A stretch of DNA of 64,000 nt, taken from Caprella mutica (taxonomy: Eukaryota > Arthropoda > Malacostraca > Amphipoda > Caprellidae). Positions 48,908 to 59,757 of this stretch are shown here, piece after piece. The translations under genes and the position numbers were made by a program. The notes under the pieces are model-generated. The model had not been told where the DNA came from, ran no database searches, and was given only the letters and a program-made list of their open reading frames with translations. The DNA lies in assembly GCA_947561585.1 (NCBI GenBank), contig CANNZV010003198.1, forward strand, positions 1 to 64,000. The letters run 5' to 3'. How positions within the stretch are numbered: position 1 is the first letter of the stretch; every line of letters starts with the position of its first letter.

Positions 48908-50205
48908 GTGTGCAGACGTTTCGCCGACAGACGTTTCGTCGACAGGACTTTTCGTCGACAAGACGTTACGTCGACAAATTTTCGTAAAATGGATATTAAC
49001 ACACTCTAATGTTTCAAAACATGTACTTTGACAGAATAATGTATCAAATGATCAAGTTACAAAATAGAATAATGGTAAGAAGGAAAACAACTAAATATAT
49101 TTCAATCGTTTTTCTACTTTAACACTGAACCAAAAAAATTATTCAATAATAACAAAATTATTTTAGAGTAATTTAATAATTTTGGGTCAAGTTACGTTTG
49201 TGATTATACAAATTATAACAATTTCCTCTTAATAATTTACGATTCATCTATACTATAATAAGAGCCTCGTCCGTCTGTCCGTGTGTCACAATTGTATAGA
49301 GAAATACCTTTAGGCCCCATTCACACTTGCATTTCTCGACGCCGCCTTTAAAAAAATGCTCATGGCAAAAAGTTTAGCTGCAATTGATTTTAACGGAGCC
49401 CTTCACACTTGCGTTAGAAAAAATGCTGGTAAAAAATAAACGCAAGTGTGAAGGACTCCGTTAAAATCTACTGCAGCTAAACTTTCTGCCATGAGCATTT
49501 TTTTAAAGGCGGCGTCGAGAAATGCAAGTGTGAAGGGGGCCTAAAATACATACTTGAATTCGAATATAATTTAGATTCAATAACAGGTACTGTACTAGTA
49601 ATAATATGATTTATATCGCCGTATTTGTAATTGACAAGTCATTTTCAGTTGGTAAATGTCCACTGTTCGACTACTGCGGGTTTTCTGAAATTGAGTGGTA
49701 ATCCTAGATTAAAAGTCAATATTTAGTACAAAAACTCACCGTTGAATGTTTATCGATACTTAGGTTAGTTTGCTTTAAAATACAAAAAGTTCAGAGTTAT
49801 CGAACGATATCCCATCTTCGAATTTGTGATCCTCCAAGAAAAAATGCTCTTTGTGTGTGGATACAGTCATTTAGATTACTATTATTTTATTATTTGATGC
49901 TATATATTTTTTATAGTTTTGTCTTACATAAACAATTTTCCAAATTACTTTAAAACAATTTGTTATTATTGAATAGTTTTGGTTTAGTAGTAAAGTAGAC
50001 AAACGATTGAAATATATTTAATAGTTTTCCTCCTTACCATTATTCTATTTTGTAACTTGATCGTTTGATACATTATTCTGTTAAAGTACATGTTTTGAAA
50101 CATTAGAGTGTGTTAATATCCATTTTACGAAAATTTGTCGACGAAACGTCTTGTCGACGAAAAGTCCTGTCGACGAAACGTCTGTCGGCGAAAAGTCTGT
50201 CAACC
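48908..50205. mobile_element. Foldback/MULE-like element, 'tttcgtcgacagacg' family, complete copy
   Basis: Long inverted ends of about 260 bp (48908-49165 and 49940-50205). The outermost 70-80 bp consist of tandem ~15-bp motifs (acgtttcgtcgacag, gacttttcgtcgaca), followed by matching unique sequence (gtaaaatggatattaacaca ... aatggtaaga). The flanks carry a perfect 9-bp direct repeat GTTTTCTTG (48899-48907, 50206-50214). Nine-base duplications and long, internally repetitive ends are known for FoldBack and Mutator-like elements. No transposase frame; a hairpin MITE is nested inside. A partial copy is at 58531-59290. Confidence 0.88.
49310..49543. mobile_element. Hairpin MITE, copy 2 ('cttcacacttgcg' family)
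   Basis: Near-complete inverted repeat with ends ttaggccccattcacacttg and, mirrored, caagtgtgaagggggcctaa. Same family as 5602-5834. It lies within the foldback element at 48908-50205. Confidence 0.85.
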
Positions 50206-50331
50206 GTTTTCTTGAACTATATAATGAATAGAGTAAATAATTTATTGAACTAAACATTCGATAAAAATAAGACAAATATACCATACAATTATTAGGACAG
50301 AGAGCACTTTACACTATCTTACATACCGTAA

Positions 50332-50944
50332 ACCAAGAGCACTTCACACACACACCAAGAGCACTTTACACCGAGAGCACTTCACACACTCTGAGAGCAC
50401 TTCACACTGAGAGCACTTCACACCGAGAGCAATTCACACACACTGAGAGCACTTCACACCGAGAGCACTTCAAGCACACTGAGAGCACTTCACGCACACT
50501 GAGAGCACTTTACTCTCAGAGCACTTCACAACGAGAGCACTTCACATAAAAAGCACTTCACACTGACAGCACTTCACACTGAGAGCACTTCACACTGAGA
50601 GCACTCCACAGTGAGAGCACTTCACACTGAGAGTATTTCACACTGAGAGCACTTCACACTGAGAGCACTTCACACTGAGAGCACTCCACGCTGAGAGCAC
50701 TTCACACTGAGAGTATTTCACACTGAGAGTATTTCACACTGAGAGCACTTCACACTGAGAGCACTTCACACTGAGAGCACTCCGCACTAAGAGCACTTGA
50801 CACTGAGAGCACTTGACACTGAGAGCACTTGACACTGAGAGCACTTGACACTGAGAGCACTTCACACTGAGAGCACTTCACACTGAGAGCACTTCTCACT
50901 GAGAACACTTCACACTGAGAGCACTTCACACTGAGAGCACTTTA
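50332..50944. repeat. 16-bp minisatellite (about 38 copies)
   Basis: The unit is actgagagcacttcac. The left part (to about 50520) has irregular units with extra cacaca, caccg or aagc inserts; the right part is regular, with gagtatttcac and cttgacac variants. Confidence 0.96.
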
Positions 50945-51600
50945 CATTTTTCCGGGTGACTATAGCATCGAGACCATTACTTACGGTTGGTACTTTTTCA
51001 TCCTTTCTTTTCTGGTTAGTTTCAGTGGAAATAAAACAGTTTGATTAATTGCCTTTCACCGCACTGAAGCCTCTGATATTTCGTGATTGCTACTACTTAC
51101 TGCACTATGGGAGGTAAACATCAATGTTATCACAACCAACTGAAATGATAGCTTCTGGAGAATTGGCATCTTATAAAAATGATTCGCGTGAAAATTAAAA
51201 TTAAAAATAGGTTCAAATTCAAGTAAAGATTGTTGAGAATTCTTTCTCATCATTTATATTTCACGTACTGTATTGGGCTCTAATTTTAAAGTTTTCCTCA
51301 AGCTCCTGTTTTGAAACAAACTTCTTTCGAAAAGTAACTTCGTCTACTGATTAATTAAATTTTAAAGTTTGTAGACAAGGAATTAATTAGTATCTTTTTC
51401 TTGAGTTTTTTTACTCTCCTGGGTATTAAAATATTATTTATGTAATAAATTTAATTGTGAATTTTCTTACTAATAAATCTATTGGTATCTTCATTTTACA
51501 TACGATTGCAGCCTTGATAAAGTGAAATTACAAGAAAAAGTTACATTTTTTGTAATATATTTTCCTATGCAATTCAGATTATTGACATTGCTCGTTCTCG
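50945..51600. other. AT-rich spacer
   Basis: The 65-codon minus-strand frame at 51056-51253 has no recognisable feature. Nothing else seen. Confidence 0.4.
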
Positions 51601-51604
51601 AATT

Positions 51605-52035
51605 GTACTGCAAGTAAATCCCTTACAGCGGACGATCTTTGAACAAAGCACAAAAGTTGTCCGTTCTACCGGACTGCAGATCGCTTTAACGAACTCTTTA
51701 AATAATATGTTTTAACACATATATTATCCGTCTACCAAGTATCTAAACAAACATATATTATATCATTAAAATTTACAAAATTACAATCAACAGTTTTACG
51801 TATTGTTAAAAAATAATTTCAGTTATACCTACCATATTATTTTATACATTTATATAAGTACGTCAATAATAATTTGAAATTATTTACTTTCATTAAAGTT
51901 TCTTTGAAATGCTGTTAAAGAAAACTTGCAGAGTCTACATCCCTAGCTGAAGTGAAAGCTGAGTACGCTTTTCGACATAGCGGACACTTTTCCAGTACAA
52001 GTACTGTCCGTTGTAAGACATTCACCTGTAAGTGA
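51605..52035. mobile_element. Possible pogo/Tigger-like MITE
   Basis: The left arm (aatcccttacagcggacgat ... aaaagttgtccgttctaccg) and the right arm, in reverse complement (aatgtcttacaacggacagt ... aaaagtgtccgctatgtcga), form imperfect inverted repeats around an AT-rich centre. Repeated 'cggaca' words near the ends are typical of pogo/Tigger-type termini. Exact ends and TA duplication were not fixed. Confidence 0.5.
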
Positions 52036-52039
52036 GTAG

Positions 52040-53480
52040 ACTACCAAAATGTTGCGAGTGCCCTTCCAGCAAAGAATATCAGTGAAATATTCCTGGCAAA
52101 AAGACACCCATATAGCTGAGTATTTACTTACTCGTGGAAAATTTTAATTCGACATTTGAATACCTAATATCTAACTGCATCTTAACTGTAATGTTCATTT
52201 GAAATTAGTTTCGAAGTGAAAAAGTTATATGAGTTATTTAAAACGTTTCCAGAGGGTGTTTTGAGAGGGTGCATGGCGTTCTGCTCCATGACGCGAGCGA
52301 AAACACCATGCACACACCAACTTGAAGCGAGAGGCACTTACTTGAAGCCACTAACGTGAAACTATTAGTAAACACCACAGTACACAGAAAAGGAAGTGGA
52401 ATAGGAAGAAGTGGCACCTAAATTTATTGCTATGTTGCACTTCAGGGTAAATTTTCTCATCTTTTCCTACATTTCAATACGTCACAATAGAGATATAATG
52501 TAAATTTAAAAAATAATGGGAGATGACCTACTTCCTATTCTATGTGATGTGGAACCCCCCTCGAGTTCCTATCCATTAAACTACCCACAATATTTCAGTG
52601 TAATTATATATTCCGTTACTCTAATTTCTTTCTTTCTTTCACCATCATACTCACAATATTTTCTAAATGGATGTTCATAATGACGGCTTGAGGCAAAATG
52701 TACCGCAAATGCAGTAAATGAAGGAGAATTGCATTACATTTATTAATGCGGTGTAAGATATGCATGATGGGGGGGAGGAGCATAGACCGCATTACAGTGG
52801 GATTAGTTTATTCATCCGCGCTTAGAATTATTTTAGATATACTCTTTTAGTTGATAGTATGCAACAATTTAGCTAAAATTCATCTGCATTTGTTATATGA
52901 ACTCTCAACATGAAATTGTGACAAGAATTTAAACTTAAACAATTTAATTCAATGAAATAGAAATATTTGTTTTTATATTCACCCAAATTTTATGTGATTA
53001 TATAGTTGATGAGTTAATTGAAACTCCTTTAAAACATATCTACAGTATTAAGTAATCATTCTTTAAAATGATTTAAACAAAAAAATAATCACAACAAGAT
53101 TGAAACACTATATTGTAATGAAATATAACTATACATATATCTTTTTAAAATATCATATCATTAAAATGTATTTATAAACAGTGCCTTGAAGAAAAATATA
53201 TATCTTACAATATATTTTTATCTTCAGAAATGAAATCCTAATCAGTAACTATTTTTTCAAACCTTCCTTTAAAATTCACAATATAAACATGAAATCTTTT
53301 TCGTGCATTTTTGGTGCTACAAGATGACATATTTGAGAATATTTGGAGAGGTTCTGGGCCTCTAATTTGAATCTGGAGAGCTATGGAGTGCTGAGCAAAC
53401 TCTGTCCTTATTAGACCTAACTCGTGGGATTTCTACCAAATGAGGGACACCAAGTCACAGTAATATCCTACTCCTGTGAA
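52040..53480. other. AT-rich spacer
   Basis: A weak inverted repeat (ggtgtttt ... aaaacacc) lies at 52254-52311. No gene is recognised. Confidence 0.4.
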
Positions 53481-53484
53481 CTGG

Positions 53485-53705
53485 AGCAAAAAATTTTCTG
53501 TGAAAAACCCTCTGTGAAAAACCTTAGGTGAAAAACCATCTGTGAAAAACCATCGGTGAAAAACCACTTGTGGAAGAAACCTCCGTGAAAAACTATTTGA
53601 AAAAAATATCTTCGAAAATCCATATGAGAAAAACCAACTGTGAAAAACACGGTTTGAAAAACACAGTCTGTGCAAACCGAGAAAGAAAATCTGCGTATGA
53701 AAAAC
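53485..53705. repeat. Degenerate ~15-16-bp repeat
   Basis: About a dozen loose copies of 'ctgtgaaaaaccat' (ctgtgaaaaaccctctgtga, cggtgaaaaaccacttgtgg and so on), diverging to the right. The 61-93-codon frames across it come from the repeat. Confidence 0.8.
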
Positions 53706-53759
53706 AATATGCAAAAGCCTGTATGCTAAACAGTCTATGGGAAACTGTGAATTGAAAAT

Positions 53760-54235
53760 CTTCTGAAAGTTCAGCCCCTTTAATATCTTCTATTTTCGCT
53801 TAGAGATTACTTGTGGATGCATTTTATTCATGCGTAGAGAGAAAATTATGGTTCTAAGAACTCTAAGAAATCAGCTACCTGAATTATAAAATATTCTTTT
53901 GAAATAACCAAAACCAAAGAATATTATTGATTGAGTAAGTTATAATATTTGTAACTTATATTTACTGTAAATCAAAACTATTTAAACATCTCTTTACATG
54001 ATAACCTCTTATTACCAGATACTGATATTACTAAAAAAGGTGTTGGTGCTTATTGGGACATTAAAGGATTTTCTTTATTTATTTTACTCTGTTATGACAG
54101 CACTCGAAAGAAGGAGCTTTCAAATTATTTATAAAATATCTGAGAGGTGTTTGCCTACTTAAGTATATTTACACCAATCGACTCACTTACGAGACACCTT
54201 TTCACTATTATACCACTTATGCCACTCTGTTAAAA
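53760..54235. other. AT-rich spacer
   Basis: Nothing recognised. Confidence 0.45.
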
Positions 54236-54239
54236 CTCT

Positions 54240-54450
54240 CATACCACTTTATAGTTGGTGTGACGTTTACTCACCTCTTTATAGTTGGTGTGACGTTTAC
54301 TCACCTCTTTATAGTTGGTGTGACGTTTACTCACCTCTTTATAGTTGGTGTGACGTTTACTCACCTCTTTATAGTTGGTGTGACGTTTACTCACCACTTT
54401 GTAGTTGGTGTGACGTTTACTCACCTCTTTATAGTTGGTGTGACGTTTAA
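54240..54450. repeat. 30-bp minisatellite (7 copies)
   Basis: Units read cacctctttatagttggtgt plus gacgtttact, almost identical. Both strands are open because 30 is divisible by 3; not coding. Confidence 0.97.
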
Positions 54451-54454
54451 TATA

Positions 54455-55117
54455 CACCTACCCTTACCTACCTAGGCAGACATGCCAATTACCCCTTCAA
54501 ACAGCAAGAGGCTGTAATTAACTCACTTGTGAGTAAAGTAGCAACATTCTCAGGGCCGTTTTACAGTATTTTGTTACATTACATTATCTTTGTCAAAATG
54601 TTGGATAGCATCTTTACCTTACTTGTCCAGCAATTGATGGTTGTTTCAACCCTTCACTGACTTAATTATACACAACGAAAGATGGTTGTTTTACAACCTA
54701 CATTAAAATAATGAAAAGTATATAATATTAATCTAGATTTTGGTGAATAATATTTCCCCTCCATATAAAGTGGACTTCAGAATATTTTCTCTGCAAACGT
54801 ATGGAAACTGTTTCAATAATATAAGGAAAATTTCGGTAATAAATACTTTCCAGGTTAATTTCCCCTATTTTAACTATTATAAACCAATCAAATTAGCAAG
54901 GCAGTGAATAGCAATTAATTCCAAAGCCAATGACTCTCTTTACCCAAGCACAGAGACACAATAGCATTAGGGCAGATTGTCACACTGTCACAATATTATT
55001 GCTGCAAAATCAATTAGCTGTTTGGGGTACAATCGACTCTCTTGTATTTACAAAGGATCTGCAATCAGCTTTACGGGCCCTATCTACAGTGACTTGTTTG
55101 AGCAGTGACAGTGAAGG
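54455..55117. other. Spacer with no recognised feature
   Basis: It includes a relative of the 47725-47795 repeat near 54640. The 66-codon frame at 54930-55130 has no recognisable domain. Confidence 0.4.
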
Positions 55118-55171
55118 ACGGTCACAGTGAGATACGGTCACAGTGAGATGCGGTTACAGTGAGATACGCTC
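55118..55171. repeat. 17-bp 'cggtcacagtgagatac' repeat next to the 32-bp array
   Basis: Three copies of cggtcacagtgagatac immediately left of the 32-bp array. Both share the word cacagtga, so this may be the seed or a degenerate edge. Confidence 0.7.
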
Positions 55172-55690
55172 TATGATAGTACATCATCACAGTGACTCTT
55201 TTCTCTGATAGTACATCATCACAGTGACTCTTTTCTCTGATAGTACATCATCACAGTGACTCTTTTCTCTGATAGTACATCATCACAGTGACTCTTTTCT
55301 CTGATAGTACATCATCACAGTGACTCTTTTCTCTGATGGTACATCATCACAGTGACTCTTTTCTCTGATGGTACATCATCACAGTGACTCTTTTCTCTGA
55401 TAGTACATCATCACAGTGACTCTTTTCTCTGATGGTACATCATCACAGTGACTCTTTTCTCTGATAGTACATCATCACAGTGACTCTTTTTTCTGATAGT
55501 ACATCATCACAGTGACTCTTTTCTCTGATGGTACATCATCACAGTGACTCTTTTCTCTGATAGTACATCATCACAGTGACTCTTTTTTCTGATAGTACAT
55601 CATCACAGTGACTCTTTTCTCTGATAGTACATCATCATAGTGACTCTTTACTCTGATAGTACATCATCACAGTGACTCTTTTCTCTAATT
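55172..55690. repeat. 32-bp minisatellite, locus B (about 16 copies)
   Basis: Same unit and orientation as 1-1072 (atagtacatcatcacagtga plus ctcttttctctg), with private variants such as gatggtacatc and cttttttctg. Confidence 0.98.
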
Positions 55691-56175
55691 GTATATAGTC
55701 AGTATGGTGAGAACTGTATATCAAATATAAAAAAGATTTCAATTCTCATTCTTTGATAAAAATAGGAATGTCTTTTCTGTTCCGAAATTGTCAAATAAAA
55801 TCCAACTGGAATTTTTACTTGAGGTTTATATGATATATATATATATATATATATATAGCGGTAATACCACTTTTTTGCTGCCCACCTATGCGCCGAAAAA
55901 TTACTACATACGCGACTGTACCCCACTAATGCGCAAGTTTGGTGCAATAGTGGTGATTTAGGAAGTACTTTTAACTATTCCTATTTCACTACAATTGGGG
56001 CTTGGCTTTAACGACTACAATTAGAGAACTTCGCAAAAGTAGTAGTAGGAACGGTAAGTAACAATAGTAGGTTTTAATGACGATATCAAAGAAAATGGAA
56101 ATATATGACTCTTTAGGGGTGAACTAACATAAATTGAGGTAAATATATGCGTTAGTGTTACCGCAGTTGCAAAGT
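55691..56175. other. Spacer with a TA microsatellite
   Basis: A (TA)n run occupies 55833-55857. Otherwise nothing recognised. Confidence 0.6.
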
Positions 56176-56245
56176 AGGGTGGGGCGTAAGTTTGGAAGCA
56201 ATTTTTCAAACATTAATATAATTCTTAAAAATAAGTTCCTAAGTA

Positions 56246-56355
56246 CCCAGGCAGCAAGGATATATTCCTGGGATATTAAGGGAATACCCCAGGTATATAT
56301 CCTTCTTCCCAGGGTTATTCCCTTAATATCCCAGGAATAATGCTTGCTACCTGGG
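56246..56355. mobile_element. 110-bp hairpin insertion inside maT copy 2
   Basis: The two arms are near-perfect inverted repeats: cccaggcagcaaggatatat ... ttcctgggatattaagggaa on the left and, mirrored, cccaggtagcaagcattatt ... on the right, with a centre of about 15 bases. Copy 1 shows the empty site aagta/ggtgatag at 6790-6800, so the boundaries are exact. No target duplication is seen. Confidence 0.9.
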
Positions 56356-56438
56356 GGTGATAGGGTTTGAACTATAGTAGAGACACTACATTATAAGGTG
56401 GCAGTGTTATTTTTTACAAAAATTTAGTCAATTCAAAA

Positions 56439-57460
56439 ATTTCAGACATAAGAGAAGCCATTATTGCTTTACACCGTGCCGGGAAGTCAGATTCCGTCAT
56501 TTCAAAGACTCTCTCAATAGCGAGGTCGACCGTTTGGATGTATGTGAAGCGTTTTAATGAGAGAGGAGACTTGACTGATCGTCCAAGAAGTGGTAGACCA
56601 CGCTCACAACGCACCAAACAACTGATAAAATGTGCTCGAGAGAAGAAAAGGAGGAATTCGAAAAGGTCAATACGATTGTTAGCCAAAACAGCTAATGTGA
56701 GTCCCAGAACAATTAGAAGAGTTGTCAAAGAAGACCTATAGATGTCCTCTTTGACCCTCCAAAAGAGACAGACTCTGTCAGAAGATGTAAAGAAAAAGAG
56801 ATTGGAGAGAAGCAAAGCACTTCTGAGAGAATTGAAGTCTGGCACGGCTGGTGAAATTGTTTGGTCTGGCGAAAAAAATTTCACAGTGGAAATGGCTCAC
56901 AACTGGAGGAATGACAAAATAGTTGGTAAAAGTGCAAAAGACATCCCATACAACCAAAAAAAACTGTCCACAGAACCATGAAATCTGCTTCAGTAATGGT
57001 CTGGGCCGCCGTTTCAGAAACTTTGAGATCTCCTGTAATTTTTGTGGAACAAGGCGCCAAAATCAATGCTAAATGTTATATTGAGAATATTTTGACGCCA
57101 ATGTTGGAGTGAGCTAAGGATCACTTCGGTAATGACACTCTGTGTACATTTCAGCAAGACTGCGAGACTTCACATACTGCAAATGTCACTCAAAACTGGT
57201 GCCATGACCATCTTCCACGGTTTTGGTCCAAAGAAATGTGGCCTCCCTGCTCCTCAGATGTTAATCCTATGGACTTTTCGGTATGGTCCATTCTTGAATC
57301 AAAGGCCTGTGGTAAATTCCATCGCAGTGTGGATGATTTAAAGCGTTCGCTCCAGAGATCTTGGAAGAAAATTTCACAAGAACAGTTGCGTGCTGCAGTA
57401 GGAGGAGTTCGGAGGAGATTTGAGGCTGTTATTAAAAACAAGGGGGGACATTTTGAATAA
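56439..57460 (+). pseudogene. maT-like transposase, copy 2, inactivated
   Basis: Aligned by eye to 6876-7856. The start ATG is ATT (56439). A Lys codon became TAG at 56739-56741. The first catalytic Asp (WSDEK) is changed to Gly (WSGEK). A run of six A's became eight near 56955, shifting the frame, and a TGA occurs near 57110 (Ser codon in copy 1). The second Asp (QQD) and the third region (SSDVNPMDFSVW, near 57250-57280) are preserved, which gives the 37-residue spacing. Clearly non-functional, but informative about the intact family. Confidence 0.92.
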
Positions 57461-57585
57461 ATTTATGATTTTTGAATTCTTAAAACCCTTATGTAATAAT
57501 ACATAACTGTAAATTATTAAATATATTTTTCGTTGGATTAAAATATGCACTTTCATTTGCTTCCAAACTTACTCCCCACCCTGTA

Positions 57586-58530
57586 ATTTCTCATTATTTT
57601 GAGAAATTATTGGAACAGGAGTTGATTTCCTTTTCTTTATTTGTTCTATTTAGTTATTTACTAGTTTTAAGTCTTATATGTAATTGGCTATGATGAATCG
57701 GTTGATAAAGAAAATTTCTCACTAGGCTATAGCTATAGGGTTTCAAGTTTTAACTGTGATTTGAAGTATAAAGTTAAGTTTCGTATGTTATTTTCAATTT
57801 GCTACCAGCTATAATTTATTTAGCTTAAGTCTTATTGTCTCTTGCTAGTAGTAATGTATTAAAACTACTTCAATTCCCTCCAAGCAATTTTTTATTGCTT
57901 TAATTTTATCAATTTGCTTCAAACGGCAAACATCATGACATTTGATTAAGTTTATTTAATTTTACATACTTTTTAAAGAATTTTATAATCAGAACTCTAC
58001 AGTCTACAATAGCTGTTTTACTTCCGGCATGCTAATTTTCAGTCAGAAGAAATAGAATGTACACCATTTGTTTAGAATATCAGCTTGGTTCATATGAATC
58101 TGTTATAAAAAAATATCAGGTTTTTGTGGGAATTTGGTTTCCTACTATAGAGTCCCTAATAATACTAATTTACTATAATATATTATACTAATAATATACC
58201 AACAAAAATTTTACACAAAAAAACTTATAGACTAGTAGTCACTTGAAATAAATTCACGAATGTGACGGCTTCCCGCGTATGTCTGATCTATAAATTCTAT
58301 ATTACCACAATTGGACATTTTATTGCTATCAAGCTACCAAACACAGATAGGTACAAAAGTATGTTATAACAGAGCTACCAACTTAGCTGTTACAAATAGC
58401 TTTTATATAAAGTACTACTATGTAATTAATAAGGTTGTGACAATAGGAACTTACAAATGTAATAGACGAAATGAAATGGTATCGAATACTATATACCGCT
58501 GGAGTAGAACCATTCAGTACTCTTTATTTC
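57586..58530. other. AT-rich spacer
   Basis: Nothing recognised. Confidence 0.45.
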
Positions 58531-59290
58531 GGTTGACAGACGTTTCGTCGACAGACATTTCGTCGACAGATATTTCATCGACAGGACTTTTCGTCGACAA
58601 GACGTTTCGTCGACAAATTTTCGTAAAATGGATCTTAACACACTCTAATGTTACAAAACATGTACTTTGACAGAATAATGTATCACACGATCAAATTGTG
58701 AAATAGAATAATGGTAAAGAGGGAAACTATTAAATATATTTCAATCGTTTGTCTACTTTAATACTAAACCAAAACTTTTCAATAATAACAAATTATTTTA
58801 AAGTAATTTGAAAAATTGTATTTGTAAGACAAAACTAAAAATATATATATCGCATCAATTAATGAAATCATTGAAATTTAAATGACTGTTTCCACACACA
58901 AAGAGCATTCTTGAATTTAATTCTTTGTCTATGAGTAGCCTCGTGTCACAACTGCCTATTAGTATCTTGCGGAGTTGGTTTTGGTAAATGTGTCGTTTCG
59001 AGTACTTAATAATATAAATAATAATTAATTAGTTCTACAATATTATGTAATAAGCTCATATTTTTCTTGGAGGATCACTAATTCGAAGATGGGATATCGT
59101 TCGATAACTCTGAACTTTTTGTATTTTAAAGCCAACTGGTTTCAAAGAATCACTTTTTGGTAAAACAATAACTTGAGTATCGATAAACATTCAACGACGA
59201 GTTTTTTTTATGTTAAATCTAGACTTTTAATCTAGCATTACCACTCAATTACAGAAAACTCTCAGTAGTCGAGTTTTCGATTATGGTACC
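58531..59290 (+). mobile_element. Foldback/MULE-like element, 'tttcgtcgacagacg' family, partial copy
   Basis: It starts ggttgacagacgtttcgtcg with five tandem motifs. It then follows the complete element at 48908-50205, read from its right end inwards, through the markers ggatcactaattcgaagatg, gggatatcgttcgataactc and attaccactcaatta. No opposite inverted end was found, so one end is missing. The hairpin MITE present in the complete copy is absent here. Confidence 0.8.
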
Positions 59291-59537
59291 AATATTCTGA
59301 TTAAACAGAAAAATCTTTAAAAAGCCAAAATATGAATATAAATTTTTTAAATAATTAGTTTCAATATTATTGTAGTCAGTAGTCATGAAATTGATATTAT
59401 TATTATGAGAATTAGCTTGAAATTCGTATGTTTTAGAAGTTTTTGAACTCGAATGACTAGTGTGAATTTTTTTTCTTCTTTCTATACACCACTTTACCCC
59501 TAAAGCTTTATAAGTCTATACCATTTACAGTTCTGAT

Positions 59538-59757
59538 TGATTATGGTGGGCAATGAAAGATTATAGTGGGCAATGAAAGATTATGGTAGGCAATGAAGGA
59601 TTATGGTAGGCAATGAAGGATCATGGTGGGCAATGAAGGACTATGGTGGATAATGAAAGATTATGGTGGGCAATGAAAGATTATGGTGGGCAATGAAAGA
59701 TTTAGGTGGGCAATGAAGGATTATGGTCACCAATAAAGGATTATGGTTGGCAATGAA
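59538..59757. repeat. 20-bp minisatellite, left part
   Basis: About 11 copies of gattatggtgggcaatgaaa. It is interrupted at 59757 by a hAT-type element and resumes in register at 61507. Confidence 0.97.

Larger units (their letters stand above)
56177..57583 (+). mobile_element. maT-like mariner element, copy 2 (broken)
   Basis: Nearly the same sequence as 6722-7979. The left end has lost two bases (TA then gggtggggcgtaagtttgg, without 'ca'). The right end ttgcttccaaacttactccc plus caccctg is followed by TA (57584-57585). It contains a 110-bp hairpin insertion (56246-56355) absent from copy 1, and it keeps the 36 nt missing from copy 1. Confidence 0.92.
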
